In this document: in pieces, positions 14,254 through 20,456 of the stretch | Position numbering within the stretch: position 1 is the stretch's first letter | Layout of the letters: every line of letters begins with the position of its first letter | IMG/VR virus record: IMGVR_UViG_3300042306_001554 | Coordinates: 1-20,901 of that record | DNA length: 20,901 bases | Source: a virus | Direction: 5' to 3' (one strand) | Position numbers and translations under genes: made by a program | The notes under the pieces: model-generated | What the model was told of the DNA's origin: nothing | The model's database searches: none | Seen by the model: only the letters and a program-made list of their open reading frames with translations

Positions 14254-14711
14254 TTCTTACAATTTTCAATAAATTTATTTTTGATTATATCACCATAATT
14301 TTCAATTAAATAATTTGACACCAAAAAAACAACATTCTCAAATTCAACACTATCGTCATCTAATATATCCTGAAAATGTTTGTAATATAAGAAGTCAAGA
14401 ATTACTTCTTCAACTACATTGAGAAATTTGTCAGGGGTTTCATATCGTTCACAATATAAATCCTTATCTTTCTCAAAATTATATATTTTATCAAATTTTT
14501 TATCCATATAATTTTTGATAAGTTTCTTTGCCTTCTCATCATCAAATGGAATTTCAAATTTATTAATAAAATCCTTATAATCCATACCTAACATTCTTGA
14601 CGTATCCATAATACCATCCTCGTTAGCTTTTTGTCTTATCAAATTTTTAGTTCTTTCAACTTTATTTTCTGTGAGTTTTTTTAATTGCGACTCAGTTATT
14701 ATTATTTTCAT
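14250..14711 (-). CDS. Tagged protein (class C tag), unknown function
   Basis: The protein has 153 residues. The N terminus MKIIITESQLKKLTENK is a class C tag with I-T-E and L-T-E. The remainder is helical and highly charged (KKLIKNYMDKKFDKIYNF), with an acidic, hydrophobic C-terminal half (EVILDFLYY, VVFLVSNYLIE). It starts six bases after the stop of the 14718 gene and has no promoter box of its own. Two tagged genes in tandem in one operon may encode partners. The function is unknown. Confidence 0.78.
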   Translation of the reverse strand: MKIIITESQLKKLTENKVERTKNLIRQKANEDGIMDTSRMLGMDYKDFINKFEIPFDDEKAKKLIKNYMDKKFDKIYNFEKDKDLYCERYETPDKFLNVVEEVILDFLYYKHFQDILDDDSVEFENVVFLVSNYLIENYGDIIKNKFIENCKK

Positions 14712-14717
14712 AATTCT

Positions 14718-15185
14718 TTATATTGAATAGTATATATTTTGAGAAGGTTTATTGACAAAATAATGTATATCAATAAAACATTTATTTTTTTTACTATTTA
14801 AATCCTTATCCTTAAATCTATAAAACAAAGAAAAATCATCAGGTAAAATTGAATATAATTCTTCCAATTTTTCTTTAATTTTATTTGTCTCAGCTAAATT
14901 GTCCAAATGATTATTATTAGCCATTGACAAAATATATGATGTGTCTGTTATTTCATCTGATTTCCATCTATCAAACCAATAATTTGAAATATCAACATTA
15001 TAATACTCCCTAACCTTTTCAAGGTCAACTATCAAGTTAATAAAAATAATATTAAAATACTTATCCCACCTATCACTTAGTTCCCAACCTGTAACAAATG
15101 GAAATTTTTTAGCCAATGCTTTAACAGTCAAATTTATTCCCTTCATCTCCATCTCACCAAATTCTCCTATTCTATATCCGTTCAT
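14718..15185 (-). CDS. Hypothetical protein, first gene of a three-gene operon
   Basis: The protein has 155 residues starting MNGYRIGEFGEMEMKG; Met residues at 12 and 14 are other possible starts. The spacing from the promoter box (16 bases) supports the first. The sequence has many Trp, Tyr and Phe (TGWELSDRWDKYFNI, YWFDRWKSDE) and a C-terminal beta-like end. It carries no tag, signal or membrane segment. I do not recognise it. It shares the transcript with the two tagged genes downstream. Confidence 0.75.
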   Translation of the reverse strand: MNGYRIGEFGEMEMKGINLTVKALAKKFPFVTGWELSDRWDKYFNIIFINLIVDLEKVREYYNVDISNYWFDRWKSDEITDTSYILSMANNNHLDNLAETNKIKEKLEELYSILPDDFSLFYRFKDKDLNSKKNKCFIDIHYFVNKPSQNIYYSI

Positions 15186-15201
15186 AGTGTATAATTTTAC
15201 T

Positions 15202-15209
15202 ATAAATAT
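15202..15209 (-). promoter_or_regulatory. ATATTTAT box for the 15185 operon
   Basis: Minus-strand TGTTATATTTATAGT lies 16 bases before the ATG. A partial box, TATTTATAAGAATATT, lies 13 bases further upstream. Confidence 0.55.
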
Positions 15210-15230
15210 AACACAATATTCTTATAAATA

Positions 15231-15266
15231 AAAATCCCCACCATAATATTATATGATGGGGGTTTT
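15231..15266 (-). terminator. Terminator after the acidic protein gene
   Basis: An AAAATCCCC/GGGGGTTTT arm pair with an inner ACCAT/ATGAT stem. The T run on the minus strand follows the gene that ends at 15281. Confidence 0.8.
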
Positions 15267-15280
15267 ATTATGATTTTAAA

Positions 15281-15538
15281 TTAATAATCTTCATCCTCTT
15301 CTTCATCTTCCATTTCATCTCCTTCTTCATCTGAATCTATATCTAAGTAATAATCTTCTTCATCCTCTTCATCATCTTCCATACTATCCTCTTCTTGTTC
15401 AAGTAAAGGTTTCACATTTCCAAGTTTTGAATTTATAAACTTGTTAAATTTCTTTGTTTCGACAATCAAAGAATTATTATATTGTTCCAATATTCTATTT
15501 TTTTCAGAATCAGATAGTTCGTTTAATAAATGTTTCAT
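15281..15538 (-). CDS. Tagged, highly acidic small protein (prohead-core-like)
   Basis: The protein has 85 residues. The N-terminal part MKHLLNELSDSEKNRILEQY is a class B-like tag with L-N-E and I-L-E, and a further L-L-E-Q-E lies near residue 47. The last 37 residues are almost all Glu and Asp with a few Tyr (EDDEEDEEDYYLDIDS). In T4 the prohead core protein gp67 is also a small protein of about 80 residues with a very acidic C-terminal half, cut by the prohead protease. The likeness here is in size, composition and cleavage-site pattern, not in demonstrated homology. A role as an internal core or scaffold protein is therefore a hypothesis. Confidence 0.8.
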   Translation of the reverse strand: MKHLLNELSDSEKNRILEQYNNSLIVETKKFNKFINSKLGNVKPLLEQEEDSMEDDEEDEEDYYLDIDSDEEGDEMEDEEEDEDY

Positions 15539-15549
15539 AGTTTTTATTT

Positions 15550-15557
15550 ATAAATAT
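15550..15557 (-). promoter_or_regulatory. ATATTTAT box for the acidic protein
   Basis: Minus-strand TTATATTTATAAATAA lies 11 bases before the ATG. The sequence continues into a near-palindrome. Confidence 0.55.
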
Positions 15558-15567
15558 AAAGAATTTA

Positions 15568-16512
15568 TTAAATATCAAAATTTATAACTGATTTAGCCAA
15601 TAATTTTAAATTTGGTATTGCCATAGATAAAAACCCATTTAAACTTGTAATACTGAAATCATTATTGAAAAATGTATCAAAATAAAGTTTAATTGATGAA
15701 AATTTATTTAATAATTCTTGTTTTGTTGGATTATCAGTATTTGAATTATTAGATGACATATCTTTTCCTTTACCAATTTTTTTAAGTAATTCATCAACTT
15801 TGTTTAGATACATCATAACAGCCGCAATATTATTTATAACCATTCTTCTTAATTCCATATCCCCATTAACAAATTTTTCAAAATTGGGTTTTAAATATTC
15901 TTCAAAGTTACCCTTAACATATTTCAATTCTGACATAATTTTGTTAATTACTTCTTGGTTACTATTTCCATTTGAGGTTTCAGTTGAAGGTTCTCCACCA
16001 AACATATCTTTCTTTTCATCTGAATACATAATTACATTTTCTTTCCCTTCTGGTGCAAAATTGGCCTTTAAATACTGAACACTCTTTTTCTGTTCAATCT
16101 CGTCATTTGAATACACTTCAATTGGAAATGAATCCAAACCCAACTCAAATGCCGCCAATAATCTATGTCTTCCATCAGCAATACCTATCTTAGGTTTATC
16201 AAAATTAATTTTCTCTCGATTGTCACCCCATTTCCACCATTCAACATATACATTTGTCGCCTCAAAAGTATTGGCCTCAACATTCATCAAATATTCTTTT
16301 GCTTTTTCCAATCTATCACCAATTCTCACACCTTGTCTTCTAATATCAAAATCAGGCATATCTTGTCCAACTCTTTCTAAAATCTTACTAGGTGATAAAA
16401 ATAATATATCTGAATGTGGAGCTCTCTTTCTAATCTTTTTTGTATTCCAATCAATTTTAGTTTGACTTTCCACCAAAAATCTAAGTTGTTTTTCCGTAAT
16501 TAATATTCTCAT
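15568..16512 (-). CDS. Tagged protein with a ParB/sulfiredoxin-like domain
   Basis: The protein has 314 residues. The N terminus MRILITEKQLRFLVESQ is a class C tag. At 110-132, GIADGRHRLLAAFELGLDSF is the DGRHR signature of the ParB/sulfiredoxin-like fold, which in ParB-type proteins binds CTP or acts on DNA. The preceding part (SPSKILERVG at about 40, then a variable loop) also fits. Residues about 180-314 are mostly helical with an Asn/Ser-rich spacer (SSNNSNTDN at about 254-262). Activity cannot be read from sequence. A tag on a DNA-binding-type domain would fit a protein packed or ejected with DNA, but this is inference. Confidence 0.8.
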   Translation of the reverse strand: MRILITEKQLRFLVESQTKIDWNTKKIRKRAPHSDILFLSPSKILERVGQDMPDFDIRRQGVRIGDRLEKAKEYLMNVEANTFEATNVYVEWWKWGDNREKINFDKPKIGIADGRHRLLAAFELGLDSFPIEVYSNDEIEQKKSVQYLKANFAPEGKENVIMYSDEKKDMFGGEPSTETSNGNSNQEVINKIMSELKYVKGNFEEYLKPNFEKFVNGDMELRRMVINNIAAVMMYLNKVDELLKKIGKGKDMSSNNSNTDNPTKQELLNKFSSIKLYFDTFFNNDFSITSLNGFLSMAIPNLKLLAKSVINFDI

Positions 16513-16526
16513 ATTTTTATTTTATT

Positions 16527-16534
16527 ATAAATAC
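16527..16534 (-). promoter_or_regulatory. GTATTTAT box for the ParB-like gene
   Basis: Minus-strand TGTATTTATAATAA lies 14 bases before the ATG. It is the only one of the set with G in place of the first A. Confidence 0.5.
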
Positions 16535-16553
16535 ATTAATAATAAATTCCCAA

Positions 16554-17786
16554 TTACCTTGGGGATTTCTTGTCCATATCATCAATAACACGTTTTATTA
16601 TTTTCTTCAAATCATTCTCACCCAACATCCTTGGTTTTATTTTATTAGTGATTTCACTTTTTGTACCCTTTAATTGGTGATACATATCCCAATCCCAAAT
16701 TGAATTATTCATAGTTCTTGATTCTTTAATGTTTATATAAGTCATTTCATATAATCTTCCCAATTTCTTAATCATATTAGTTGCAGTCATCCTCATATAT
16801 TTTTCCTCATTTTTATAGAAAGATACATAATCATTAGCATATTTTTCAGTCTTCTTATAAAAATTATTTAAATAATTGTCCTTATCTTTTGTTTGGAAAA
16901 TTGGAAATAATGGATTATTAACTCCCATAGGATAAATATAAGATTCAATTTTGTCATTTTTCCAATTAACTATGTTAAAATAAAATAATTGTAATATTCT
17001 GTCAACCTTTTCTTCAATATTATCATAATGTTCATTAAGAATTACCAATAATTCATCAATCTCAGACCCATAATTCATTAATTCATATCTTAACCCCTCA
17101 AAAGTTAATTCTTTTATTTTTTTCAACGTCTGGAATATTTCACTGTCCACAAAAAATTTATAAAACTCATTTGGTTTTGTTTTATTTAATTCAATACTTG
17201 CCGCCATCTCAGTTGGTCTCACCAAATTCTCAATGTTATGAATATAATATGAATAAAATAAAAATTCGGTCAATGGAGTTATTCTTCCAAAATCCGCATT
17301 ACTAAATATTGTGTAATCAATATGTTTGGATAAATTATAAGTTCTTTTTTTAAATGTATCATATCCGTGTTTTAACTCGTGAGCCATAACAGGGATTAAT
17401 TTATTTCTATTTAGTTTTAAAAATTCAGTCAGTTCTTCATTCTCAAAACTTTCAGGACACCCCAAATCCAACATCAAATCAACCTCGTCATTTCTTATCA
17501 CCGCCTCCAACTGAAATAATGAATTTATCTTATTCTCAGCCGATTTACCCATTCCAAATAATTTAAAATTCAATCCAGGTCTTTTATATAACTCAATTTC
17601 CAAATTAATCTTTTTCAAGTTCATGTCAGAAATTCTGAAATTACCAATGAATTGAGTTTTATATTTATCCTCAGAATCAATTTGTCTTAAACTTGAAACA
17701 TATGCAAATATATAATCATATAATTTAATCGCACTGTTAATAATATTTTCAGGTACACCCAATGCTTCATTAATCTTTCTTCTCAT
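16554..17786 (-). CDS. Zinc metallopeptidase (HELKH) with a C-terminal copy of the tag
   Basis: The protein has 410 residues. HELKH at 136-140 in VMAHELKHGYD is the zinc motif and E193 in VRPTEMAASIE is the likely third ligand, as in gluzincin-like peptidases. The N terminus MRRKINEALGVPEN is short but contains I-N-E before Ala, a perfect T4-type prohead-protease site. The C-terminal residues from about 387 (MLGENDLKKIIKRVIDDM) closely match the class A tag found at the N terminus of other proteins, so the tag works, or has been placed, at the other end here. The central part is helical with many Tyr and Phe. The substrate is unknown. A role in virion maturation or host entry is possible. Confidence 0.8.
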   Translation of the reverse strand: MRRKINEALGVPENIINSAIKLYDYIFAYVSSLRQIDSEDKYKTQFIGNFRISDMNLKKINLEIELYKRPGLNFKLFGMGKSAENKINSLFQLEAVIRNDEVDLMLDLGCPESFENEELTEFLKLNRNKLIPVMAHELKHGYDTFKKRTYNLSKHIDYTIFSNADFGRITPLTEFLFYSYYIHNIENLVRPTEMAASIELNKTKPNEFYKFFVDSEIFQTLKKIKELTFEGLRYELMNYGSEIDELLVILNEHYDNIEEKVDRILQLFYFNIVNWKNDKIESYIYPMGVNNPLFPIFQTKDKDNYLNNFYKKTEKYANDYVSFYKNEEKYMRMTATNMIKKLGRLYEMTYINIKESRTMNNSIWDWDMYHQLKGTKSEITNKIKPRMLGENDLKKIIKRVIDDMDKKSPR

Positions 17787-17800
17787 AAATTAATTTTAAT

Positions 17801-17808
17801 ATAAATAT
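17801..17808 (-). promoter_or_regulatory. ATATTTAT box for the metallopeptidase
   Basis: Minus-strand TGATATATTTATATTAA lies 14 bases before the ATG, just after the repeated element at 17816. Confidence 0.55.
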
Positions 17809-17815
17809 ATCATTT

Positions 17816-17858
17816 TAAAAAGGGGCTGGGGATTGATTACGACCGAAGGGAGAGAAAA
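17816..17858. repeat. Repeated noncoding element, copy 1
   Basis: The gap between the genes at 17863 and 17786 holds GGGGATTGAT at 17828-17837, then CGA and GAGAGAAAA ending at 17858. Copy 2 at 19781-19821 has the same blocks with identical spacing from GGGGATTGAT onward; the bases in between vary. It lies between a gene end and an ATATTTAT box. No stable stem is conserved, so it is not a plain terminator. It could be a protein-binding site, an RNA-processing site or a mobile remnant. Confidence 0.6.
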
Positions 17859-17862
17859 TATT

Positions 17863-18516
17863 TTAATTAAAAACACTCCCAAATTGTTCATGTTGTTTTA
17901 CATATAATTTAACGTCAGCCAAACTCCACATTACGGAATCATCATAATTAACATTTATATTATTTTTGGTACAATCAATAAAACCATACCCAACATACTT
18001 GTCATCAAAGTTGAAAGTAATTTCTTTATTAGCAAGATAAAAATTATGAAATGAAATATATGTTTGACCAACCCAAGGAGCATTATCACTCCTACGTGCA
18101 ACAGTCATAACCCCCTCACTCTGAGGCAATGTATCATGCAATAATACATAACCAGTACACAATGGAACAATTTGTTTAAATATATAATCCATATATTCCT
18201 TATAATGCACGGTGTCCATTATAATAAAATCATAAGAATCCAAAAATGAAAACTTCTTGAATTCCTCAAAAGACAAATAATGATATGGAAAATTATAGAT
18301 TTTATAATCCTTTAATTTACATTCAATATCCAATATCGCATCCTCCTGAATTAATATATAATCAATATGTATGTTATCTGAATATGTTACCATATTAGGT
18401 AATAACCATTCCTCACAAAATGCCTTTGCCAAGAATAATATTTTTTTAGGTTGAGTCTTATTTACAACTGAATTAATCACGGAATAAAACATCTCCGTTA
18501 AATGGTCTGGAGTCAT
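17863..18516 (-). CDS. Class I methyltransferase-fold protein with degenerate cofactor loop
   Basis: The protein has 217 residues. YDFIIMDTVHYKEYMDYIFK and then GYVLLHDTLPQ resemble the post-I and strand-5 motifs of methyltransferase-24-type enzymes (usual form: IDGDH..., then GGxxxxHD). The N-terminal motif I, normally a Gly-rich loop, reads KKILFLAKAFCEEW and has no Gly, so S-adenosylmethionine binding is doubtful. It is untagged. It follows the gene at 18534 by 17 bases and has no promoter box of its own, so they are probably one operon. It may be a degenerate or repurposed methyltransferase; other Rossmann-fold enzymes are possible. Confidence 0.68.
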   Translation of the reverse strand: MTPDHLTEMFYSVINSVVNKTQPKKILFLAKAFCEEWLLPNMVTYSDNIHIDYILIQEDAILDIECKLKDYKIYNFPYHYLSFEEFKKFSFLDSYDFIIMDTVHYKEYMDYIFKQIVPLCTGYVLLHDTLPQSEGVMTVARRSDNAPWVGQTYISFHNFYLANKEITFNFDDKYVGYGFIDCTKNNINVNYDDSVMWSLADVKLYVKQHEQFGSVFN

Positions 18517-18533
18517 AATTTTTTAAATTGGAT

Positions 18534-18926
18534 TTATCTCAAAGTTGAATAAAAATTATATTCATACTCTAACATTTTATTTTTTACATCTTCTATTTTA
18601 TTTATAAACTCTTTCAAATTTATTTTAAAATTTTTTATATCTACCATATTACTCTTATTTAGATAAATGTCAATATTGTTAATTAATTCATATGAAGTAC
18701 GTATTATTTGTTCCTCACATGTTTTTTCAGTGAAATATATTGTCTCATATGTTATGTTGTCATAAATATGATAATGACCCTTATTCTCCCCATAACAATC
18801 AAATTTTAAATATTCATTTATATATAAGGATACCGCCGAACCAAAACCCCCATTAAATGTTTTGTGAAATACTAAAAAATACAAACCATCTTGTATATCA
18901 ATTTTATATGTATCTTTCCTAATCAT
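18534..18926 (-). CDS. Hypothetical protein with a FDCYG/GHYH signature
   Basis: The protein has 130 residues from the ATG at 18924-18926. An in-frame ATG six bases upstream lies inside the ATATTTATG box, and the four-base spacing from box to the second ATG equals that of the gene at 11033, so the second was chosen. The N-terminal half is beta-prone (LYFLVFHKTFN, SAVSLYINEYLKFDCYGENK, then GHYHIY). I have a vague impression of other hypothetical proteins with FDCFG...GHYH but cannot name a family. The C-terminal half is helical. It heads the two-gene operon with the methyltransferase-like gene. Confidence 0.7.
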   Translation of the reverse strand: MIRKDTYKIDIQDGLYFLVFHKTFNGGFGSAVSLYINEYLKFDCYGENKGHYHIYDNITYETIYFTEKTCEEQIIRTSYELINNIDIYLNKSNMVDIKNFKINLKEFINKIEDVKNKMLEYEYNFYSTLR

Positions 18927-18930
18927 ACCC

Positions 18931-18938
18931 ATAAATAT
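18931..18938 (-). promoter_or_regulatory. ATATTTAT box overlapping a terminator
   Basis: Minus-strand GGATATTTATGGGTATG lies four bases before the chosen ATG of the 18534 gene. It forms the tail of the terminator of the gene at 18968. Confidence 0.5.
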
Positions 18939-18963
18939 CCCCCAATCTATTATGAATGGGGAT
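18937..18963 (-). terminator. Terminator after the gene at 18968
   Basis: The ATCCCC/GGGGAT stem has a partly paired interior. The minus-strand tail ATATTTAT is AT-rich, and it resembles the terminators at 19828 and 20424 in sequence. Confidence 0.65.
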
Positions 18964-18967
18964 TTAA

Positions 18968-19753
18968 TTATTTTTTATACTTTATTAATTCAGGATAATC
19001 ATTTAATAAGTCTTTATCAAATTTAATAAAATTAACATCATTATAATTGTCATCAATAATTTTAACAATGTCTTTATCAGTTCCCTTATATATCGCAAAT
19101 ATTCTTGATGATGTCTCACCATCAATATAAAAACTATAAAAATCTGGGTCTTTAATTAGTTTTGTCCAAATTCTTTGAGACTCCGCACTGACATTGGAGG
19201 TTGAACTACCCCATCCCAAATATTTTATGAATTCTTGATATATCAAATAACCCAATCCAGTCCCCATTAAAATTGATGGCAAGCCACCAATAAAATGTAT
19301 CCTATTTCTAGGTTCACCCTCAGTTTCAATCACAACACCCCAATCATTCAATATCTCATCAACATTCTTCATTATCCCCCTATTTGTTTTTTTCATTGCG
19401 GGAATCTCCAAACCATAATGCTCATTCCCATACAAACCACCATTTTCAAAATTAACCCTAGATGGAAAATGCTTAATCCCAAAATTTGGGGGAAATTTAA
19501 CATCATACAAATTTTTACCTTTAGTTATAAACTTCAATCCATACGGATTACTACGAGTAATCGGTTCATCCTTGAATACATTACCATAATCCTTAACAAA
19601 AGTGTCATCCAAATGCTTTTTCCTATAATAGTCGGTATTAGGTTTCTCCAAATATGTTCCCTCAATGTCAATCTCATCTATTTCACCCTCATTAATAACC
19701 CTCTTAATCAATTTAACCAATTCACCCTCAGTTAATCTTATAATTCTTTTCAT
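18968..19753 (-). CDS. Tagged protein (class A tag), unknown function
   Basis: The protein has 261 residues. The N terminus has the class A tag (RLTEGELVKLIKRVINE, then G), ending in I-N-E-G, a good fit to a T4-type cleavage site. The segment RIHFIGGLPSILMGTGLGYL at about 149-168 and the following YQEFIKYLGWGSS are striking, with the Gly pattern and helix of a GNAT-like loop, but other acetyltransferase motifs are not clear. The C-terminal part is charged and ends DYPELIKYKK. No signal or clear membrane segment is seen. The function is unknown; a GNAT relative is one possibility at low confidence. Confidence 0.8.
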   Translation of the reverse strand: MKRIIRLTEGELVKLIKRVINEGEIDEIDIEGTYLEKPNTDYYRKKHLDDTFVKDYGNVFKDEPITRSNPYGLKFITKGKNLYDVKFPPNFGIKHFPSRVNFENGGLYGNEHYGLEIPAMKKTNRGIMKNVDEILNDWGVVIETEGEPRNRIHFIGGLPSILMGTGLGYLIYQEFIKYLGWGSSTSNVSAESQRIWTKLIKDPDFYSFYIDGETSSRIFAIYKGTDKDIVKIIDDNYNDVNFIKFDKDLLNDYPELIKYKK

Positions 19754-19767
19754 AATCTAATTTTAAA

Positions 19768-19775
19768 ATAAATAT
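19768..19775 (-). promoter_or_regulatory. ATATTTAT box for the tagged gene at 18968
   Basis: Minus-strand AATAATATTTATTTTAA lies 14 bases before the ATG, directly after the second copy of the repeated element. Confidence 0.55.
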
Positions 19776-19780
19776 TATTA

Positions 19781-19821
19781 AAAAAGGGTAGGGGATTGAT
19801 ATCGAGTATAACGAGAGAAAA
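19781..19821. repeat. Repeated noncoding element, copy 2
   Basis: AAAAAGGGTAGGGGATTGAT (19781-19800) then ATCGA and GAGAGAAAA ending at 19821. From GGGGATTGAT onward it has the same length as copy 1 at 17828-17858. It also lies between a gene end and an ATATTTAT box. The left part, AAAAAGGG then GGGG, is kept with a one-base length change. Confidence 0.6.
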
Positions 19822-19853
19822 AAAATATCCCCACTCTAATTAAAGAATAGGGA
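19818..19853 (-). terminator. Terminator after the gene at 19878
   Basis: A ten-pair stem, TCCCCACTCT with AGAATAGGGA (two G-U pairs in the minus-strand RNA), has a 6-base loop and a T-rich tail on the minus strand. The tail is formed by the A run that ends repeated element copy 2. Confidence 0.78.
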
Positions 19854-19877
19854 ATGTTTGAATATATAAGTTATTGT

Positions 19878-20366
19878 TTAAATAGAACCCATTTCATCAT
19901 CAGACCTTTCACGTTCTTTATCATGAATACCACCAGTCTTAAAATCCCAAAATGCTGAATCCTTTAATAAATATGAAACTAAAGCAGTAACAGCCAATCC
20001 TAAAGCAGCACCACCTCCAACAAACATAGCGGTAGGTGCAATACCTAACATAGATAAAACACCAGCCTTTTTTATTATTTTATTAATAATATCTCTGAGT
20101 TTATATTCCTTTTCACTCATTTCTTTTTCCTCACTTAATTCACCATCTTCATCAGCGCTCATAACATATTCAACTTCATTTTTAAATTCTTTCTTACCCA
20201 AATTTTGGTATTCTTTTTTCAAGAATTCAATTTCACTTGGTTTTAAAATATCTTTGAGTACCTCAACTACCTTCTCTTTTTTTGAATCAGTTTCATTACT
20301 TTCTTTTATAACTCTTTTCACCAATTTAATTAAATCAGATTCAGTTAATCTTACTATTCTTTTCAT
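19878..20366 (-). CDS. Tagged protein (class A tag) with a hydrophobic Gly/Ala segment
   Basis: The protein has 162 residues. The class A tag reads RLTESDLIKLVKRVIKE, then S. A charged helical part (about 24-100) follows, with an acidic patch (SADEDGELSEEKEMSE). Residues about 101-134 are a long hydrophobic Gly/Ala-rich segment (AGVLSMLGIAPTAMFVGGGA, then ALGLAVTALVSYLL) suited to a membrane helix or hairpin. The tail is charged (KERERSDDEMGSI). The mix of a possible delivery tag and a membrane-active segment would fit a protein that enters the host membrane, but nothing proves it. No family is recognised. Confidence 0.8.
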   Translation of the reverse strand: MKRIVRLTESDLIKLVKRVIKESNETDSKKEKVVEVLKDILKPSEIEFLKKEYQNLGKKEFKNEVEYVMSADEDGELSEEKEMSEKEYKLRDIINKIIKKAGVLSMLGIAPTAMFVGGGAALGLAVTALVSYLLKDSAFWDFKTGGIHDKERERSDDEMGSI

Positions 20367-20395
20367 CGTTTTTTTTTTGATTAATTTATTTTATT

Positions 20396-20403
20396 ATAAA
20401 TAT
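20396..20403 (-). promoter_or_regulatory. ATATTTAT box for the tagged gene at 19878
   Basis: Minus-strand AATATATTTATAATAA lies 29 bases before the ATG and directly after the terminator of the next gene upstream. Confidence 0.5.
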
Positions 20404-20416
20404 ATTATTGATAACA

Positions 20417-20452
20417 AAAAAATATCCCCACACTAATCAAAGAATGGGGATT
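20417..20452 (-). terminator. Terminator after the gene at 20457
   Basis: The ATCCCCA (20424-20430) and TGGGGAT (20445-20451) arms enclose a 14-base loop, with a T run on the minus strand. It is close in sequence to the terminator at 19828. Confidence 0.78.
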
Positions 20453-20456
20453 ATTT

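Noticed and set aside
18930-18932. ATG at 18932 as start of the 18534 gene
   Set aside because: This ATG is part of the ATATTTAT-G box. The next ATG has the same box spacing as the gene at 11033. The difference is only two residues.
19295-19735. 146-codon plus-strand frame
   Set aside because: It is a shadow of the tagged gene at 18968-19753, with Ile/Asn/Thr-rich sequence and no start context.
18968-19753. Naming the tagged protein a GNAT acetyltransferase
   Set aside because: Only one Gly-rich segment followed by a helix is suggestive; the other motifs are not visible.
363-20403. Reading the boxes as T4-like TATAAATA promoters in the opposite sense
   Set aside because: The reverse complement of the box does resemble TATAAATA, but in most cases that sense points back into the end of another gene or away from any start. 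The gene-sense reading explains every case.
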